A DNA stretch of 64,000 nt from the NCBI GenBank assembly GCA_016803235.1, contig JADCLI010000029.1, positions 1 to 64,000 of the forward strand, given 5' to 3'. Source of the DNA: Pimelobacter simplex. GTDB taxonomy: Bacteria; Actinomycetota; Actinomycetes; Propionibacteriales; Nocardioidaceae. A program made the translations under genes and the position numbers. A model generated the notes under the pieces. That model was given only the letters and a program-made list of their open reading frames with translations. It was not told the DNA's origin and did not search any database. Every line of letters starts with the position of its first letter. Position 1 is the first letter of the stretch. Below are positions 1-8,683 of the stretch, in pieces.

Positions 1-1
1 G

Positions 2-271
2 CCCGCGCCCGACCCGGTCGTGCCCCAGCCGCCCGACGAGCCGGAGCCACCGGTCACGCCGGTCGCGAGCATCCGCTTCGACGAGCTCGTCGACCACCTG
101 TGCCGCACGATGCTCGGCCGCCCGGTCACGCCGACGATGCTGCAGGCGGCGTGCGAGGCGGCCGGCTGCGCGCCGAGCGACGTGATCACGCCGCAGCACC
201 GGATCGTGGCGTGGGAGATGCCGCGCCTGGTCACCGTCCTGCTCGACTCGCCCCTGCACATGACCCGGTGA
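2..271 (+). CDS. DUF1800 family protein, C-terminal end only
   Basis: The frame is already open at base 2, so the gene starts before the window and only about the last 89 residues are present. The tail has the DUF1800 look: a short helical region ending in VLLDSPLHMTR, where family members usually end in a LLxSPEF-type motif. DUF1800 genes are typically followed directly by a DUF1501 gene, and here a DUF1501 gene starts eight bases after the stop. The family is a predicted exported protein of unknown chemistry. The family call rests on the tail motif plus the neighbour. Confidence 0.7.
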   Translation, partial: PAPDPVVPQPPDEPEPPVTPVASIRFDELVDHLCRTMLGRPVTPTMLQAACEAAGCAPSDVITPQHRIVAWEMPRLVTVLLDSPLHMTR

Positions 272-278
272 GGTGCCG

Positions 279-1550
279 ATGACTTCCTCGTGCTGCGACG
301 AGCTCGCCGCGCTCGACGGTGCGCTGTCCCGCCGCGGCCTGTTCCGCGGACTCGCGGCCACGGCGGCGGCGACGACGACCACCACCGTCGTCGGCAGTGC
401 GTTCATGTCGACGTCGTACGCCGCCACCGCGAGCGCTCCCGCGGTGCTGGTCGTGCTCTCGATGCGCGGTGCCGTCGACGGGATGAGCCTGGTCGTCCCC
501 CACGCCGACCCGGTGTACTACGCGGCACGCCCCCGGATCGCCGTACCGTGGGGCAGGCTGCTCGCCAAGGACGCCTTCTTCGGCCTGCACCCCGACCTGG
601 CGCCCCTCCTGCCGTGGTGGAACGCGGGCTCCGTGGCCGCCGTCCACGCGACCGGTCTCCCGGCGCCGAACCGCTCGCACTTCGCGGCGATCGAGGCCGT
701 CGAGGACGCCGACCCCGGCTCGTCGGAACGGGTCGGCTGGCTCAACCGGCTGATCGGCCGCGACACCGGCGAGAGCCCGCTGCAGGCCCTGCAGCTCGGC
801 GACTCCGTGCTGCCGGCGTCGCTGCTGGGACCCGAGCCCGCGGTGGCCGTCGACCGGGTCGCGTCGATGGTCCTCGCGGGCGCGGACCGTTGGGACACCC
901 ATGGCCGGCGGCCGAGGTCGATGACGACCATGTGGGCGGACGCCGACGGCCCGCTCGGGGTGGGCGCCCGCTCCGCGATGCAGGCGATCGCCGACTTCGC
1001 ACCGGTCCGCACGTCCTCGGCGATGCCCGCGAACGGCGCGGTCTACCCCGACGGCGACCTCGGCGACAGCCTGGCCTCGGCGGCTCGCACCATCCGGGGC
1101 GACATCGGGGCCGAGGTGATCACCATCGACACCGGGAGCTGGGACCACCACGTCGACCTGGGCACCCTCGACTGGGGCCAGATGCAGCGGATGACCAAGG
1201 AGCTCGCCGCCGCGCTGGCTGCCTTCCTCACCGACCTCGGGCCGCTGGCGTCGAAGGTGACCGTCATGACTCTCTCGGAGTTCGGCCGGCGGACCAGGGA
1301 GAACGCGAACTACGGCCTCGACCACGGCTACGGCAACGTCATGCTCCTGCTCGGCGCCGGGGTGAGGGGCGGCTACCACGGCAGATGGCCCGGGCTGGTC
1401 AACACCGTCGACGGCGACCTGCTGGTCACCACGGACTACCGCAGCGTGCTGTCGGAGGTGGTCGTGGGTCGGCTGGGGGCGTCGTCCGCCCAGGTGTTCC
1501 CCGGCTTCCAGCCGGAGGACGTGGGCGTCATCGCCCCAGCCACTCCCTGA
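279..1550 (+). CDS. DUF1501 family Tat-exported protein
   Basis: 423-residue protein. A twin-arginine signal is visible at residues 17-25 (SRRGLFRGL) followed by an Ala/Thr-rich hydrophobic stretch, so Tat export is likely. The body contains DUF1501 hallmarks: a VLVVLSMRGAVDGMS strand near residue 60, the DTGSWDHH motif in the middle, and MTLSEFGRR later. DUF1501 proteins resemble the alkaline phosphatase/sulfatase fold, but their substrate is unknown. ATG at 279 is chosen because GAGG lies five bases upstream; a GTG six bases earlier has no such site. It follows the DUF1800 gene directly and is probably co-transcribed with it. Confidence 0.85.
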   Translation: MTSSCCDELAALDGALSRRGLFRGLAATAAATTTTTVVGSAFMSTSYAATASAPAVLVVLSMRGAVDGMSLVVPHADPVYYAARPRIAVPWGRLLAKDAFFGLHPDLAPLLPWWNAGSVAAVHATGLPAPNRSHFAAIEAVEDADPGSSERVGWLNRLIGRDTGESPLQALQLGDSVLPASLLGPEPAVAVDRVASMVLAGADRWDTHGRRPRSMTTMWADADGPLGVGARSAMQAIADFAPVRTSSAMPANGAVYPDGDLGDSLASAARTIRGDIGAEVITIDTGSWDHHVDLGTLDWGQMQRMTKELAAALAAFLTDLGPLASKVTVMTLSEFGRRTRENANYGLDHGYGNVMLLLGAGVRGGYHGRWPGLVNTVDGDLLVTTDYRSVLSEVVVGRLGASSAQVFPGFQPEDVGVIAPATP

Positions 1551-1671
1551 CCGCGGCGTCGTGCTGGCCGAGGGGTGGCGGCGCGACGTGCCGCGGGGTT
1601 CCCCAGCCGGCCCGGGAGCAGCCGGACGTCCTCGCGGACGTCTCGGCCTGGGGCCCACGTAGGCTGGCTCC

Positions 1672-2010
1672 ATGATCCCCCAGGTCGAGATCGACGGCGT
1701 GCCGGACCCGCTCCCCGAGGGCCTGGTGGTGCTCGACGTCCGCGAGGACGACGAGTGGGCCGCCGGCCACATCGAGGGCGCCGTGCACATCCCGCTCATG
1801 GAGCTGCCCGCCCGGCTGGGCGAGTTCGTGGAGCTCGAGGCGCCGCAGACGCTGGTCGTCTGCAAGGGTGGCGGCCGCTCGGCCCGGGCGGTCGCCTATC
1901 TGGCGCAGCAGGGGTACGACGTGGTCAACCTGGTCGACGGCATGCTCGGCTGGGAGCGGGCCGGGCGGGCGATGACCGCCGACGGCGACCAGCCGCCGTC
2001 CGTCGTCTGA
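1672..2010 (+). CDS. Rhodanese-like domain protein
   Basis: 112-residue single-domain rhodanese. The N-terminal LDVREDDEWAAGHIEGAVHIP block and the active loop VVCKGGGRSARA with catalytic Cys64 are intact, so sulfur transfer or a persulfide-carrier role is expected, in the cytoplasm. A -10 box TAGGCT at 1660-1665 sits six bases before the ATG, which points to a leaderless transcript and fixes the start. The acceptor is unknown. The next gene, an M20 hydrolase, starts 21 bases after the stop and may be co-transcribed. Confidence 0.88.
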   Translation: MIPQVEIDGVPDPLPEGLVVLDVREDDEWAAGHIEGAVHIPLMELPARLGEFVELEAPQTLVVCKGGGRSARAVAYLAQQGYDVVNLVDGMLGWERAGRAMTADGDQPPSVV

Positions 2011-2031
2011 GCCGCGGGAGACCGCGGTCCG

Positions 2032-3177
2032 GTGATCGATCGATGGCAGCAGGCAGCCGGGCACCAGGACTGGATCCTCGCCCACCGCCGCCGACTCCAC
2101 CAGCAGCCCGAAGTCGGGCTTGCGCTCCCCGACACCCATGCGTACGTCGCCGCAGTGCTGGCCGACCTCGGGCTGCGGCCGGACGTGCACGACTCCGCGG
2201 GAGTCACTGCGGTGATCCGTGGCCGGGAGACCGGACGACCGGTCGTCCTGCGGGCCGACATGGATGCGCTGCCGGTCCGGGAGGAGTCGGGACTCCCGTT
2301 CGCCTCGCAACGTGACGGCGCGATGCACGCGTGCGGGCACGACCTCCACATGGCGATGCTGATGGGCGCGGCTCGGTGCCTCGTCGAGGAGCAGCCACGA
2401 CGCGACACGGTCCTCGTCTTCCAGCCCGGCGAGGAGAGCGATCGCGGCGCGGTGCCCACGCTGGCCCGCCACGCCAACCTGCGTCTCGACGACGCCGAGA
2501 CCTTCGCGATCCACGTGCACGCCACGTGGCCGGCGCGGACCGTCTTCCACCGCCCCGGGGTCTTCATGGCCGCCGGGGACTGGTTCCGCATCACCTTCTC
2601 CGGACCGGGTGCGCACGCGAGCCAGCCACACCTCGCCGGCAACCCGATCGTCGCGGGAGCCGACGTCGTCCACGGCCTCCGGGCCGCCGTCGCGGAGCTC
2701 TCGGCCGACGAGCACCTCGTCGCGACGGTCACCGAGAGCCTGATGGGCAACACGGTCAACGTGATCCCCGCCGAGGGCAGCCTGCGCGGGACGTTGCGGA
2801 CCCTGAGCACCGAGCGGCGTTCGGCCCTGGTCTCGAGGCTGCGTGACGTCGCCGAGCGCGCGGCGAAGGACGCGGACCTGTCGGTGTCGGTCGAGATCGT
2901 CGAGGGCTACCCGCCCGTGGTCAACGACGCGTCGTACGACGACCGACTCGTCGCCGCGCTCCGACAGGCCCCCGTCGAGGCCCGGCCGATGGCCGACCCC
3001 TCGATGGTGATCGAGGACTATGCCTACTTCCTGGAGCGGTGGCCGGGCTCGATGGTCTATCTCGGGGCCCAGGTCCCGGGCCACGACGCGTTCAACCACG
3101 CGGCCGACGCGGTGTTCGACGAGGGCGTGCTCCCGGTCGGCACCGGCCTGCACCTGCTGGCGGCGGACGGCTTGTAA
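2032..3177 (+). CDS. M20 family metal-dependent amidohydrolase
   Basis: 381 residues. M20/peptidase D features are clear: ADMDALPV near residue 76, the metal-binding HACGHD with Cys101 and His103, a PGEES Glu block, and the C-terminal EDYAYFLERWPG segment. Members hydrolyse N-acyl or N-carbamoyl amino acids (hippurate hydrolase or IAA-amino-acid hydrolase type), so deacylation of an N-acylated small molecule is inferred. There is no signal peptide. GTG at 2032 has GGGAGA about ten bases upstream. The stop codon lies inside the left arm of a long inverted repeat (3171-3244). Confidence 0.85.
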   Translation: MIDRWQQAAGHQDWILAHRRRLHQQPEVGLALPDTHAYVAAVLADLGLRPDVHDSAGVTAVIRGRETGRPVVLRADMDALPVREESGLPFASQRDGAMHACGHDLHMAMLMGAARCLVEEQPRRDTVLVFQPGEESDRGAVPTLARHANLRLDDAETFAIHVHATWPARTVFHRPGVFMAAGDWFRITFSGPGAHASQPHLAGNPIVAGADVVHGLRAAVAELSADEHLVATVTESLMGNTVNVIPAEGSLRGTLRTLSTERRSALVSRLRDVAERAAKDADLSVSVEIVEGYPPVVNDASYDDRLVAALRQAPVEARPMADPSMVIEDYAYFLERWPGSMVYLGAQVPGHDAFNHAADAVFDEGVLPVGTGLHLLAADGL

Positions 3178-3244
3178 CTACGTGTTAGGTCACGAAATCC
3201 GGTGCAACAGCGCCCGGGTGGGTGCCATAACACTTAGTTACAAG
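3171..3244. repeat. Long inverted repeat between convergent genes
   Basis: Arms 3171-3187 and 3228-3244 are 17 bases each and complementary at 16 of 17 positions; 40 bases separate them. Each arm also contains its own imperfect TAAC...GTTA dyad, and the arms are AT-rich compared with the surroundings. It lies between the M20 gene, whose stop it includes, and the end of the kinase gene on the other strand. It could be a bidirectional terminator without a T-run, a pair of operator half-sites, or the remains of a small mobile repeat. Confidence 0.7.
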
Positions 3245-3255
3245 GGCGTGCGGGC

Positions 3256-4167
3256 TCAGCCGGTGAAGTCGGCGGGCACCCGTGCGCCGGCGAGCTCGGT
3301 GCTGCGCCCAGCGGCCCGGTTGGCCTCGGTGACCGCGTCGACGAGATCGGCACCACAGGCGAGCGCGACGGCAAGGCAGCCCGCGAAGACGTCGCCGGCC
3401 CCGCTGGTGTCGACCACGTCCACCGGCCACGCCGCGACGTGGCTGGCGGCCCCGTCGCGCGGCACGACGTACGTGCCGTGTGCCCCCATGGTCACGACGA
3501 GGTCGCCCGTGAAGGCCAGGGCAGCGGCGCAGTCCGCCACCTCGGCCGGTGTCTGCGGGGTCGGCCTCCCCGCCAGGCGGCCGAGCTCGGCCTGGTTGGG
3601 GACCAGCACGTCGACGCGGTCGAGCAGCTCGAGCACGAACGCCGGGTCGGCCGGCATCGGCGCGGGGTTGAGGATCACGCATGCCTCGGGCACCGCGCGG
3701 GCGGCCGCCTCGATGCAGGCCGGGGTGACCTCGAGCTGGGCGAGCACCACTGCGGGCCGTAGGTCGCCCACGGCCCTTTCGACCTCGCCGGCGGCGAGAG
3801 CGCCGTTGGCGCCGGGGTCGACGACGATGTGGTTCTCGCCGGCGTCGTCGACCACGACCACCGCGGTGCCCGTGGCGACGGCGTCGAGCCGTCGCACGCC
3901 CGCGACACCGACGCCGCAGACGGCGAGTGCCGCGACCGAGCGCTCACCGGCGTCGTCGTCGCCGACCGCGCCGACCATGGCGACCGACGCGCCCCGAGCG
4001 CGCCCGAGCACCGCGGCCGCAGCGGCCTGGTTCGCTCCCTTGCCGCCGGGCGCACGGAACGAGTCGGTGGCGAGGACCGTCTCACCGGGCCGGGGCAGGC
4101 CGGGCACGCGCAGGGTCGTGTCCTCGTTCAGCGAGCCGACCACGCAGACGAGCGGGCCGCCGCTCAT
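3256..4167 (-). CDS. rbsK: PfkB family carbohydrate kinase, ribokinase-like
   Basis: 303 residues. PfkB-family features: N-terminal VVGSLNEDT, the GGKGANQAAAA substrate loop, and the C-terminal DTSGAGDVFAG signature carrying the catalytic Asp. It probably phosphorylates the pentose released by the upstream nucleoside hydrolase, giving ribose 5-phosphate, but the exact sugar is not provable from sequence. It is the last gene of a seven-gene minus-strand operon. Its ATG overlaps the stop of the nucleoside hydrolase by four bases, which supports translational coupling and this start. Confidence 0.85.
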   Translation of the reverse strand: MSGGPLVCVVGSLNEDTTLRVPGLPRPGETVLATDSFRAPGGKGANQAAAAAVLGRARGASVAMVGAVGDDDAGERSVAALAVCGVGVAGVRRLDAVATGTAVVVVDDAGENHIVVDPGANGALAAGEVERAVGDLRPAVVLAQLEVTPACIEAAARAVPEACVILNPAPMPADPAFVLELLDRVDVLVPNQAELGRLAGRPTPQTPAEVADCAAALAFTGDLVVTMGAHGTYVVPRDGAASHVAAWPVDVVDTSGAGDVFAGCLAVALACGADLVDAVTEANRAAGRSTELAGARVPADFTG

Positions 4168-5126
4168 GCCGAGCCCCCGAGGCGGTGCAGCGCGTCGAGG
4201 ACCAGGTCCCAATAGCGGTCGGCGTCGAGCCGGACGGCGACGTGGGCGTTGAGCGCCTCGTCGGGGTAGCGACGGTGCAGGTCGACGACGGTCGTGCCCC
4301 GCGTCCAGGTGCCGGCGAGCTCGACGGCGACGAACGCCTCGCGCCACTCGATCACGTCGGGATCGATGAGGGCGGCGATGGTGCAGGGGTCGTGCACCGG
4401 CGGGGCGTCGAACTCCCACAGCCGGTGGTAGGAGTCGCCGAAGAACCCCATCCACGCCGCGCAGGTGCGGCCGATCCCTGTCGGGATGGCACGCATCCGC
4501 TCGACCACCTCCGGGGTGGCGAGCGCCTGGTGGGTCAGGTTGAGCCCGACCATCCGCACGGCCACGCCGGAGCGCAGCACGACATCGAGCGCCTCAGGGT
4601 CGGCGTAGGTGTTGAACTCGGCTGTCGGCGTGTGATTCCCGCGCTCGGTGCTGCCGCCCATGAAGATCACCTCGGCGATCCGGTCGGCCACCTCCGGGTG
4701 CTCGCGCAGCAGCCGGCCCGCGTTGGTCATCGGTCCTGTCACGACGAGGGTCACCGGCTCGTCCGCCTCCACCAGCATGCGGCGCAGGAACGTCACGGCG
4801 TCCTCGGCGACCGGATCCGCGGCCGGGTCGGGCAGGGGCGGACCGTCGAGGCCGCTCACGCCGTGGACGTAGTTCCCGAGAGCGACGTCGCCGACGAGGG
4901 GTCCGGCCGCACCGACGGCCACGGGTACGTCGGCCCGGCCAGCCAGGGCCAGGACCCGCTGGGCGTTGTGGGTGGCGTCCTCCACGGCGCAGTTGCCGAA
5001 GCAGGTGGAGATCCCGAGCAGGCGCACCTGGGGCGAGCCGAGCGCGAGCAGGATCGCCACGGCGTCGTCGTGGCCGGGGTCGCAGTCGAGCAGCAGCGGC
5101 ACCGGGGGAGAAGGGACGGAGCTCAT
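4164..5126 (-). CDS. Inosine/uridine-preferring nucleoside hydrolase family protein
   Basis: 320 residues. The N-terminal DCDPGHDDAVAILLAL is the family's calcium-binding Asp cluster. VVTGPMTNAGRLL, a FMGGS block and VHDPCTIAALI near the C-terminus match the other conserved regions. The expected reaction is hydrolysis of the N-glycosidic bond of a nucleoside to base plus ribose, in the cytoplasm. The neighbouring kinase would then trap the sugar. Base preference cannot be read from the sequence. It is tightly packed in the operon, two bases from the preceding gene. Confidence 0.9.
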   Translation of the reverse strand: MSSVPSPPVPLLLDCDPGHDDAVAILLALGSPQVRLLGISTCFGNCAVEDATHNAQRVLALAGRADVPVAVGAAGPLVGDVALGNYVHGVSGLDGPPLPDPAADPVAEDAVTFLRRMLVEADEPVTLVVTGPMTNAGRLLREHPEVADRIAEVIFMGGSTERGNHTPTAEFNTYADPEALDVVLRSGVAVRMVGLNLTHQALATPEVVERMRAIPTGIGRTCAAWMGFFGDSYHRLWEFDAPPVHDPCTIAALIDPDVIEWREAFVAVELAGTWTRGTTVVDLHRRYPDEALNAHVAVRLDADRYWDLVLDALHRLGGSA

Positions 5127-5128
5127 GC

Positions 5129-5878
5129 TCAGGCGCCGCCCGCCAGCCACGTGATCATGCCGCCCACCAGCGCCGGGAACCCGTCCCAGGCGAGGAACTC
5201 GTCGGGGCACCAGTGCGGGCCGATGTCCGAGGTCCAGACCAGGGAGCGGCCCTCGCCGACGCTCGCCGTGGCGACCAGCACGTCGCCGCCGACGGTCGCG
5301 ACGACCTCGGCGTCGTCCTTCGCGACGACGTGGTTGTAGCCCAGCAGCTCGGGAGCACCCTGCGCCCAAGACGCCGCGAGCGGGTGGCCGGTCCCGACCA
5401 GCTCGACGGCGGCGCCCTCCGGCGCCTCCACCCGGTCGTCGGACTCGCGCATCGTCACCGGGAGCACGTCGGCCAACGGGCTGCGTGCGAAGTTCGCCCG
5501 TGCCTGGAAGCCCTGGAAGCTCAGGTAGCCGCCGGCCATCATCAGGCCGCCGCCCTGCCGGGTCCACTCCACGAGCGCGTGCAGCGGGTTGCCGCTCCGC
5601 TTGCCCTCCAGCCAGGTCTCCGGCGGGAGCACGAAGGAGTTGTAGCCGATGTCCGAGAGGATCACGACGTCGTACGCCGCCAGCCCGGCGACGTCGCGCG
5701 GGAACCTGTTCGGCACGTCATGGGCGTACATCTGCTCGATCGTGATGCCTTGCCGGGCCGCGGCCTCGATGAACGCGTCCGCACCGGTGTGGAAGGTGGT
5801 GCTGGTGAACTCGTCGAAGCCCTTCACGTGGGTCGCGGTCGAGATCCAGCTCTCGCCTGCGAGCAGAACACGGGTCAT
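5129..5878 (-). CDS. Class I glutamine amidotransferase-like (ThuA/DUF1355-type) protein
   Basis: 249 residues. It starts MTRVLLAGESW and has the alternating strands of the GATase1-like fold, including VVILSDIG around residue 70-77 and GGGLMMAGGYLSFQGFQ near 110-125. In true amidotransferases the nucleophile elbow carries Cys; here that position reads MMAGGYLS with no Cys, so glutamine hydrolysis is unlikely. Homologues of this size are usually annotated only as glutamine amidotransferase or cytoplasmic protein. In this operon it may act on a sugar-derived intermediate or bind a ligand. Function unknown. Confidence 0.7.
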   Translation of the reverse strand: MTRVLLAGESWISTATHVKGFDEFTSTTFHTGADAFIEAAARQGITIEQMYAHDVPNRFPRDVAGLAAYDVVILSDIGYNSFVLPPETWLEGKRSGNPLHALVEWTRQGGGLMMAGGYLSFQGFQARANFARSPLADVLPVTMRESDDRVEAPEGAAVELVGTGHPLAASWAQGAPELLGYNHVVAKDDAEVVATVGGDVLVATASVGEGRSLVWTSDIGPHWCPDEFLAWDGFPALVGGMITWLAGGA

Positions 5879-5890
5879 GGTGGGTCCTCC

Positions 5891-6919
5891 CTATCGGGTG
5901 AGGAGGCGCCGCGGGTTGTCGACCAGCAGCGTCTCGATGTCGGATTCGGTCAGGCCGTGCCGCCGCAGACGCGGCACGAAGAACTGGGGGATGTGCGCAT
6001 AGCCCGGGCCGCCGTGGCGCCGGAGGAGCGACTTGAGGAAGACGTCCTGGCTGACGAGCAGCCGGTCGCCGTGGCCGAGGTCGACCAACCGCGCGATCCA
6101 GGCTGCGTTCTGCTCGTCGGAGGGGCACTGCACGCCCTGGTCGGCGTAGAAGACCTCCATGCCGACCATGTCGTACTGCACCCACGCGCCCCGCCGCAGC
6201 AGCTCACGCTGGTAGCCCAGGTCGTCGCCGGACGGACCCATGTGGCACAGCACCACGCGAGCGGGGTCGACCTGGAGCTCGTCGGCGAGGTCGAGCACGT
6301 CGCCCCCGCGCCGGAACCACCCGGGGAGGTGCACCTGAACCGGTAGGCCCGAGGCCCGTTGCGCCAGGAACGCCCCTCGCAGGCTCGCCTGCTCAGCCGG
6401 GGTGAAGTCGGCTCCGACCCCGATCTCCCCGATGAAGCCGGGCCGGATGCCGTGCTCGCCGTGCTCGAGGTCGGCCAGGATCCGCTCCGCGATCGCCTCG
6501 GGCGCGAGCCCGCGCACGTCCGCCGGCTGTGCCGCGTCGAGGTAGTAGCCGGTGCCCGCGACCACGTGCACGCCCGTCCGCTCGCTGACCTCGCGCAGTC
6601 GGACCAGGTCGCGGCCCAGGCCGAGACCGGTGGCGTCGAGGATCGTCCCACCCCCGAGCGCGGCGAACCTCGCCACCTCGTCGACGCAGACCTCGACATC
6701 GTCGAGGCGGCAGTTGTCGCGGTTGCCGAAGGGGTCCTGGCGCAGCTCCCACCCGAGGTCCTCCGTGACGGGCGCCGCGGCGTACGCGTCGGCGTCGACG
6801 CCCGGAAGCGTCGAGCGCTGCCACCAGGAGGACACGTCGTTGAAGAGGTGCTCGTGGGTGAGCACGACGCCGAGCTCCGTGACCGGCACCGGGCCACGGA
6901 CCGTCATCACCTCGCTCAT
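5891..6919 (-). CDS. Phosphotriesterase-family metal-dependent hydrolase
   Basis: 342 residues of the PTE/PHP amidohydrolase branch. Metal ligands can be placed: His22 and His24 in THEHLF, Glu165 in GEIG, His197, His226 and Asp292 in SQDVF. The bridging ligand is Glu, as in E. coli PHP, rather than the carboxylated Lys of classical phosphotriesterases. Relatives include lactonases and phosphodiesterases, so the natural substrate here is more likely a lactone or sugar ester than a pesticide. The ATG overlaps the stop of the permease gene by four bases. Confidence 0.85.
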   Translation of the reverse strand: MSEVMTVRGPVPVTELGVVLTHEHLFNDVSSWWQRSTLPGVDADAYAAAPVTEDLGWELRQDPFGNRDNCRLDDVEVCVDEVARFAALGGGTILDATGLGLGRDLVRLREVSERTGVHVVAGTGYYLDAAQPADVRGLAPEAIAERILADLEHGEHGIRPGFIGEIGVGADFTPAEQASLRGAFLAQRASGLPVQVHLPGWFRRGGDVLDLADELQVDPARVVLCHMGPSGDDLGYQRELLRRGAWVQYDMVGMEVFYADQGVQCPSDEQNAAWIARLVDLGHGDRLLVSQDVFLKSLLRRHGGPGYAHIPQFFVPRLRRHGLTESDIETLLVDNPRRLLTR

Positions 6920-7917
6920 GCGCGAGTCCCGACGATCCTGCCGAAGAGCTTGCTGTTGAGGAAGATCGCGACGATCAGGATCAGGCCCTGCGTGATCGGC
7001 ACCCAGTAGACGTCCACCTTGGACAGCACCAGGCCGTTGTTGATGACGCCCAGAGTGAGGGCACCGATGGCCGAGCCGAGGATCGAACCGCGTCCGCCCA
7101 TCAGGCTGGTGCCGCCGAGCACGACCGCCGTGATCACCTCGAGCTCGAACGCCGTGCCGGAGTTGGACGACCCACTGCCCAGCCGGGCCGCGGTGATGAC
7201 GCCGGCCAGGCCGGCCAGGACGCCGGTGAGACCGAGCACCGCGACCTGGATCCGCCGGATGTCGACTCCTGCACGGCGCAGCGACTCGTCGTTGGAGCCG
7301 ACAGCCGTGACGTAGCGGCCGAAGCGGGTGTGGTTGAAGACGTACCAACCGGTCACGACGGCGATCACGGCCAGCCAGGTCGGGGTGTAGATGCCGGCCA
7401 GCGAGCCCTGTCCGAGGGGCAGCAGGAAGTCGGACGTGATCGGGGTGCTGTAGCCGTCGGTGATCAGCAGGGCGACGCCGCGGACCGCGGTCAGCGCGGC
7501 GAGGGTCACGATGAAGGACTGCACCTTGCCGAAAGCCGTGATCATCCCGCTCGCCAACCCGATCGCCAGGGCGATCGCCAGCGTGCCGAGCAGCGCGACG
7601 ACAGGGTTGCCGCTCTCCGCGAACAGCCCGAGGGCCGCGGCCGAGAGCCCGACGATCGAGCCGACCGACAGGTCGATCTGACCGGTGGTGATGACGAAGG
7701 TCATGCCCACCGCGACGATCACGGTCGGTGCCACCTGGCGCAGCACGTTGACCAGGTTGGTCGTGGTGAGGAAGGCATCGGAGGCGAGGCTGAAGTAGGC
7801 GAACAGCACGACGAAGACGACGCTGATCGAGATGACGCCGAAGTTCTTGGCGACGAAGTCGCGGCGGTTGTCGCGGCGGGCCTCGCGGTCCGGGACGGAC
7901 GTGGTGGTGGCACTCAT
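6916..7917 (-). CDS. ABC transporter permease, ribose/sugar (RbsC-like)
   Basis: 333 residues with a charged cytoplasmic N-terminus and 8-10 hydrophobic segments. The sequence follows the branched-chain/ribose permease family, including TTTNLVNVLRQVAPT, TTGQIDLSVGSIVG and the GGTSLMGGRGSI loop that contacts the ATPase. Only one permease gene is present, so a homodimer is expected. It lies between the ATPase gene (four-base gap) and the hydrolase gene (four-base overlap). The substrate is inferred to be a nucleoside or pentose derivative from the catabolic genes behind it. Confidence 0.9.
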   Translation of the reverse strand: MSATTTSVPDREARRDNRRDFVAKNFGVISISVVFVVLFAYFSLASDAFLTTTNLVNVLRQVAPTVIVAVGMTFVITTGQIDLSVGSIVGLSAAALGLFAESGNPVVALLGTLAIALAIGLASGMITAFGKVQSFIVTLAALTAVRGVALLITDGYSTPITSDFLLPLGQGSLAGIYTPTWLAVIAVVTGWYVFNHTRFGRYVTAVGSNDESLRRAGVDIRRIQVAVLGLTGVLAGLAGVITAARLGSGSSNSGTAFELEVITAVVLGGTSLMGGRGSILGSAIGALTLGVINNGLVLSKVDVYWVPITQGLILIVAIFLNSKLFGRIVGTRA

Positions 7918-7921
7918 CGCT

Positions 7922-8683
7922 CTACTTCCCCATCATCGCGGTGACCAGTCCGGTCAGGTCGGTGTCGGCCGGGTCGAGCTCCCGGTGGTTGACGCCCTCG
8001 TGCAGGACGACGAAGCGGTCGGCGACCTCGAAGAGGTCCTGCAGCCGGTGGGTGATCAGGATGACGCTGACGCCCCGCTCCGAGACGTCGCGGATGAGCT
8101 GCAGGGTCATCTCGACCTCGCGTGCGGCGAGCGCCGCGGTGGGCTCGTCGAGGACGAGGACCCGCGGCTCGAAGGCGACGGCGCGGGCGATCGCGATCGC
8201 CTGGCGCTGCCCACCCGACATGTTGCCGACGAGCTGCCGGGTGTCGGAGATCCGGATGTGCAGCTTGGCCAGGTCCTCGGCGGCCTCGCGGTGCATCCGG
8301 GCGTGGTCGAGCTTGCGGGTGAAGCGGTGGTACGGCTCGCGGCCGAGGAAGAGGTTGCCGGCGACGTCCACGTCGTTGCAGAGGGCGAGGTCCTGGTAGA
8401 CCATCTCGATGCCGTGCGCCCGGGCGGCCCTCGGTCCCGTTCCGGTGAGCTCCTCCCCGTCGACGAGGATCCGGCCCCGGTCCGGGACGACGGCCCCCGC
8501 CAGCATCTTCATGAGCGTCGACTTGCCCGCGCCGTTGTCGCCCACGAGGCCGACGACCTCGCCGCGACCGACGCGCAGGTCGACCCCGCGCAGCACCTTG
8601 AGCGCGCCGTAGCTCTTGGTGATGCCCTGCATCTCCACGCGGGGCACGGCGTGCGCCGTGCCCCCGTCCAGCCCGCCGGTCAT
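7922..8683 (-). CDS. ABC transporter ATP-binding protein, single-domain RbsA-type
   Basis: 253 residues carrying one complete nucleotide-binding domain: Walker A GDNGAGKST, signature MSGGQRQA, Walker B VLVLDEPTAAL and a following switch His in LITHR. RbsA and XylG normally carry two such domains in about 500 residues. This half-size form resembles the FrcA type, so the working transporter probably has two copies of this protein. The start overlaps the end of the binding-protein gene by four bases. Confidence 0.9.
   Translation of the reverse strand: MTGGLDGGTAHAVPRVEMQGITKSYGALKVLRGVDLRVGRGEVVGLVGDNGAGKSTLMKMLAGAVVPDRGRILVDGEELTGTGPRAARAHGIEMVYQDLALCNDVDVAGNLFLGREPYHRFTRKLDHARMHREAAEDLAKLHIRISDTRQLVGNMSGGQRQAIAIARAVAFEPRVLVLDEPTAALAAREVEMTLQLIRDVSERGVSVILITHRLQDLFEVADRFVVLHEGVNHRELDPADTDLTGLVTAMMGK

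Noticed and set aside
231..1865. 544-codon open frame on the minus strand opposite the DUF1501 and rhodanese genes
   Set aside because: It is a product of high GC in the wobble position; its translation is Arg/Gly/Pro-rich with no family motif, while the plus strand has clear families.
3171..3244. Insertion-sequence remnant
   Set aside because: There is no transposase fragment or target duplication; it is kept as an unexplained inverted repeat.
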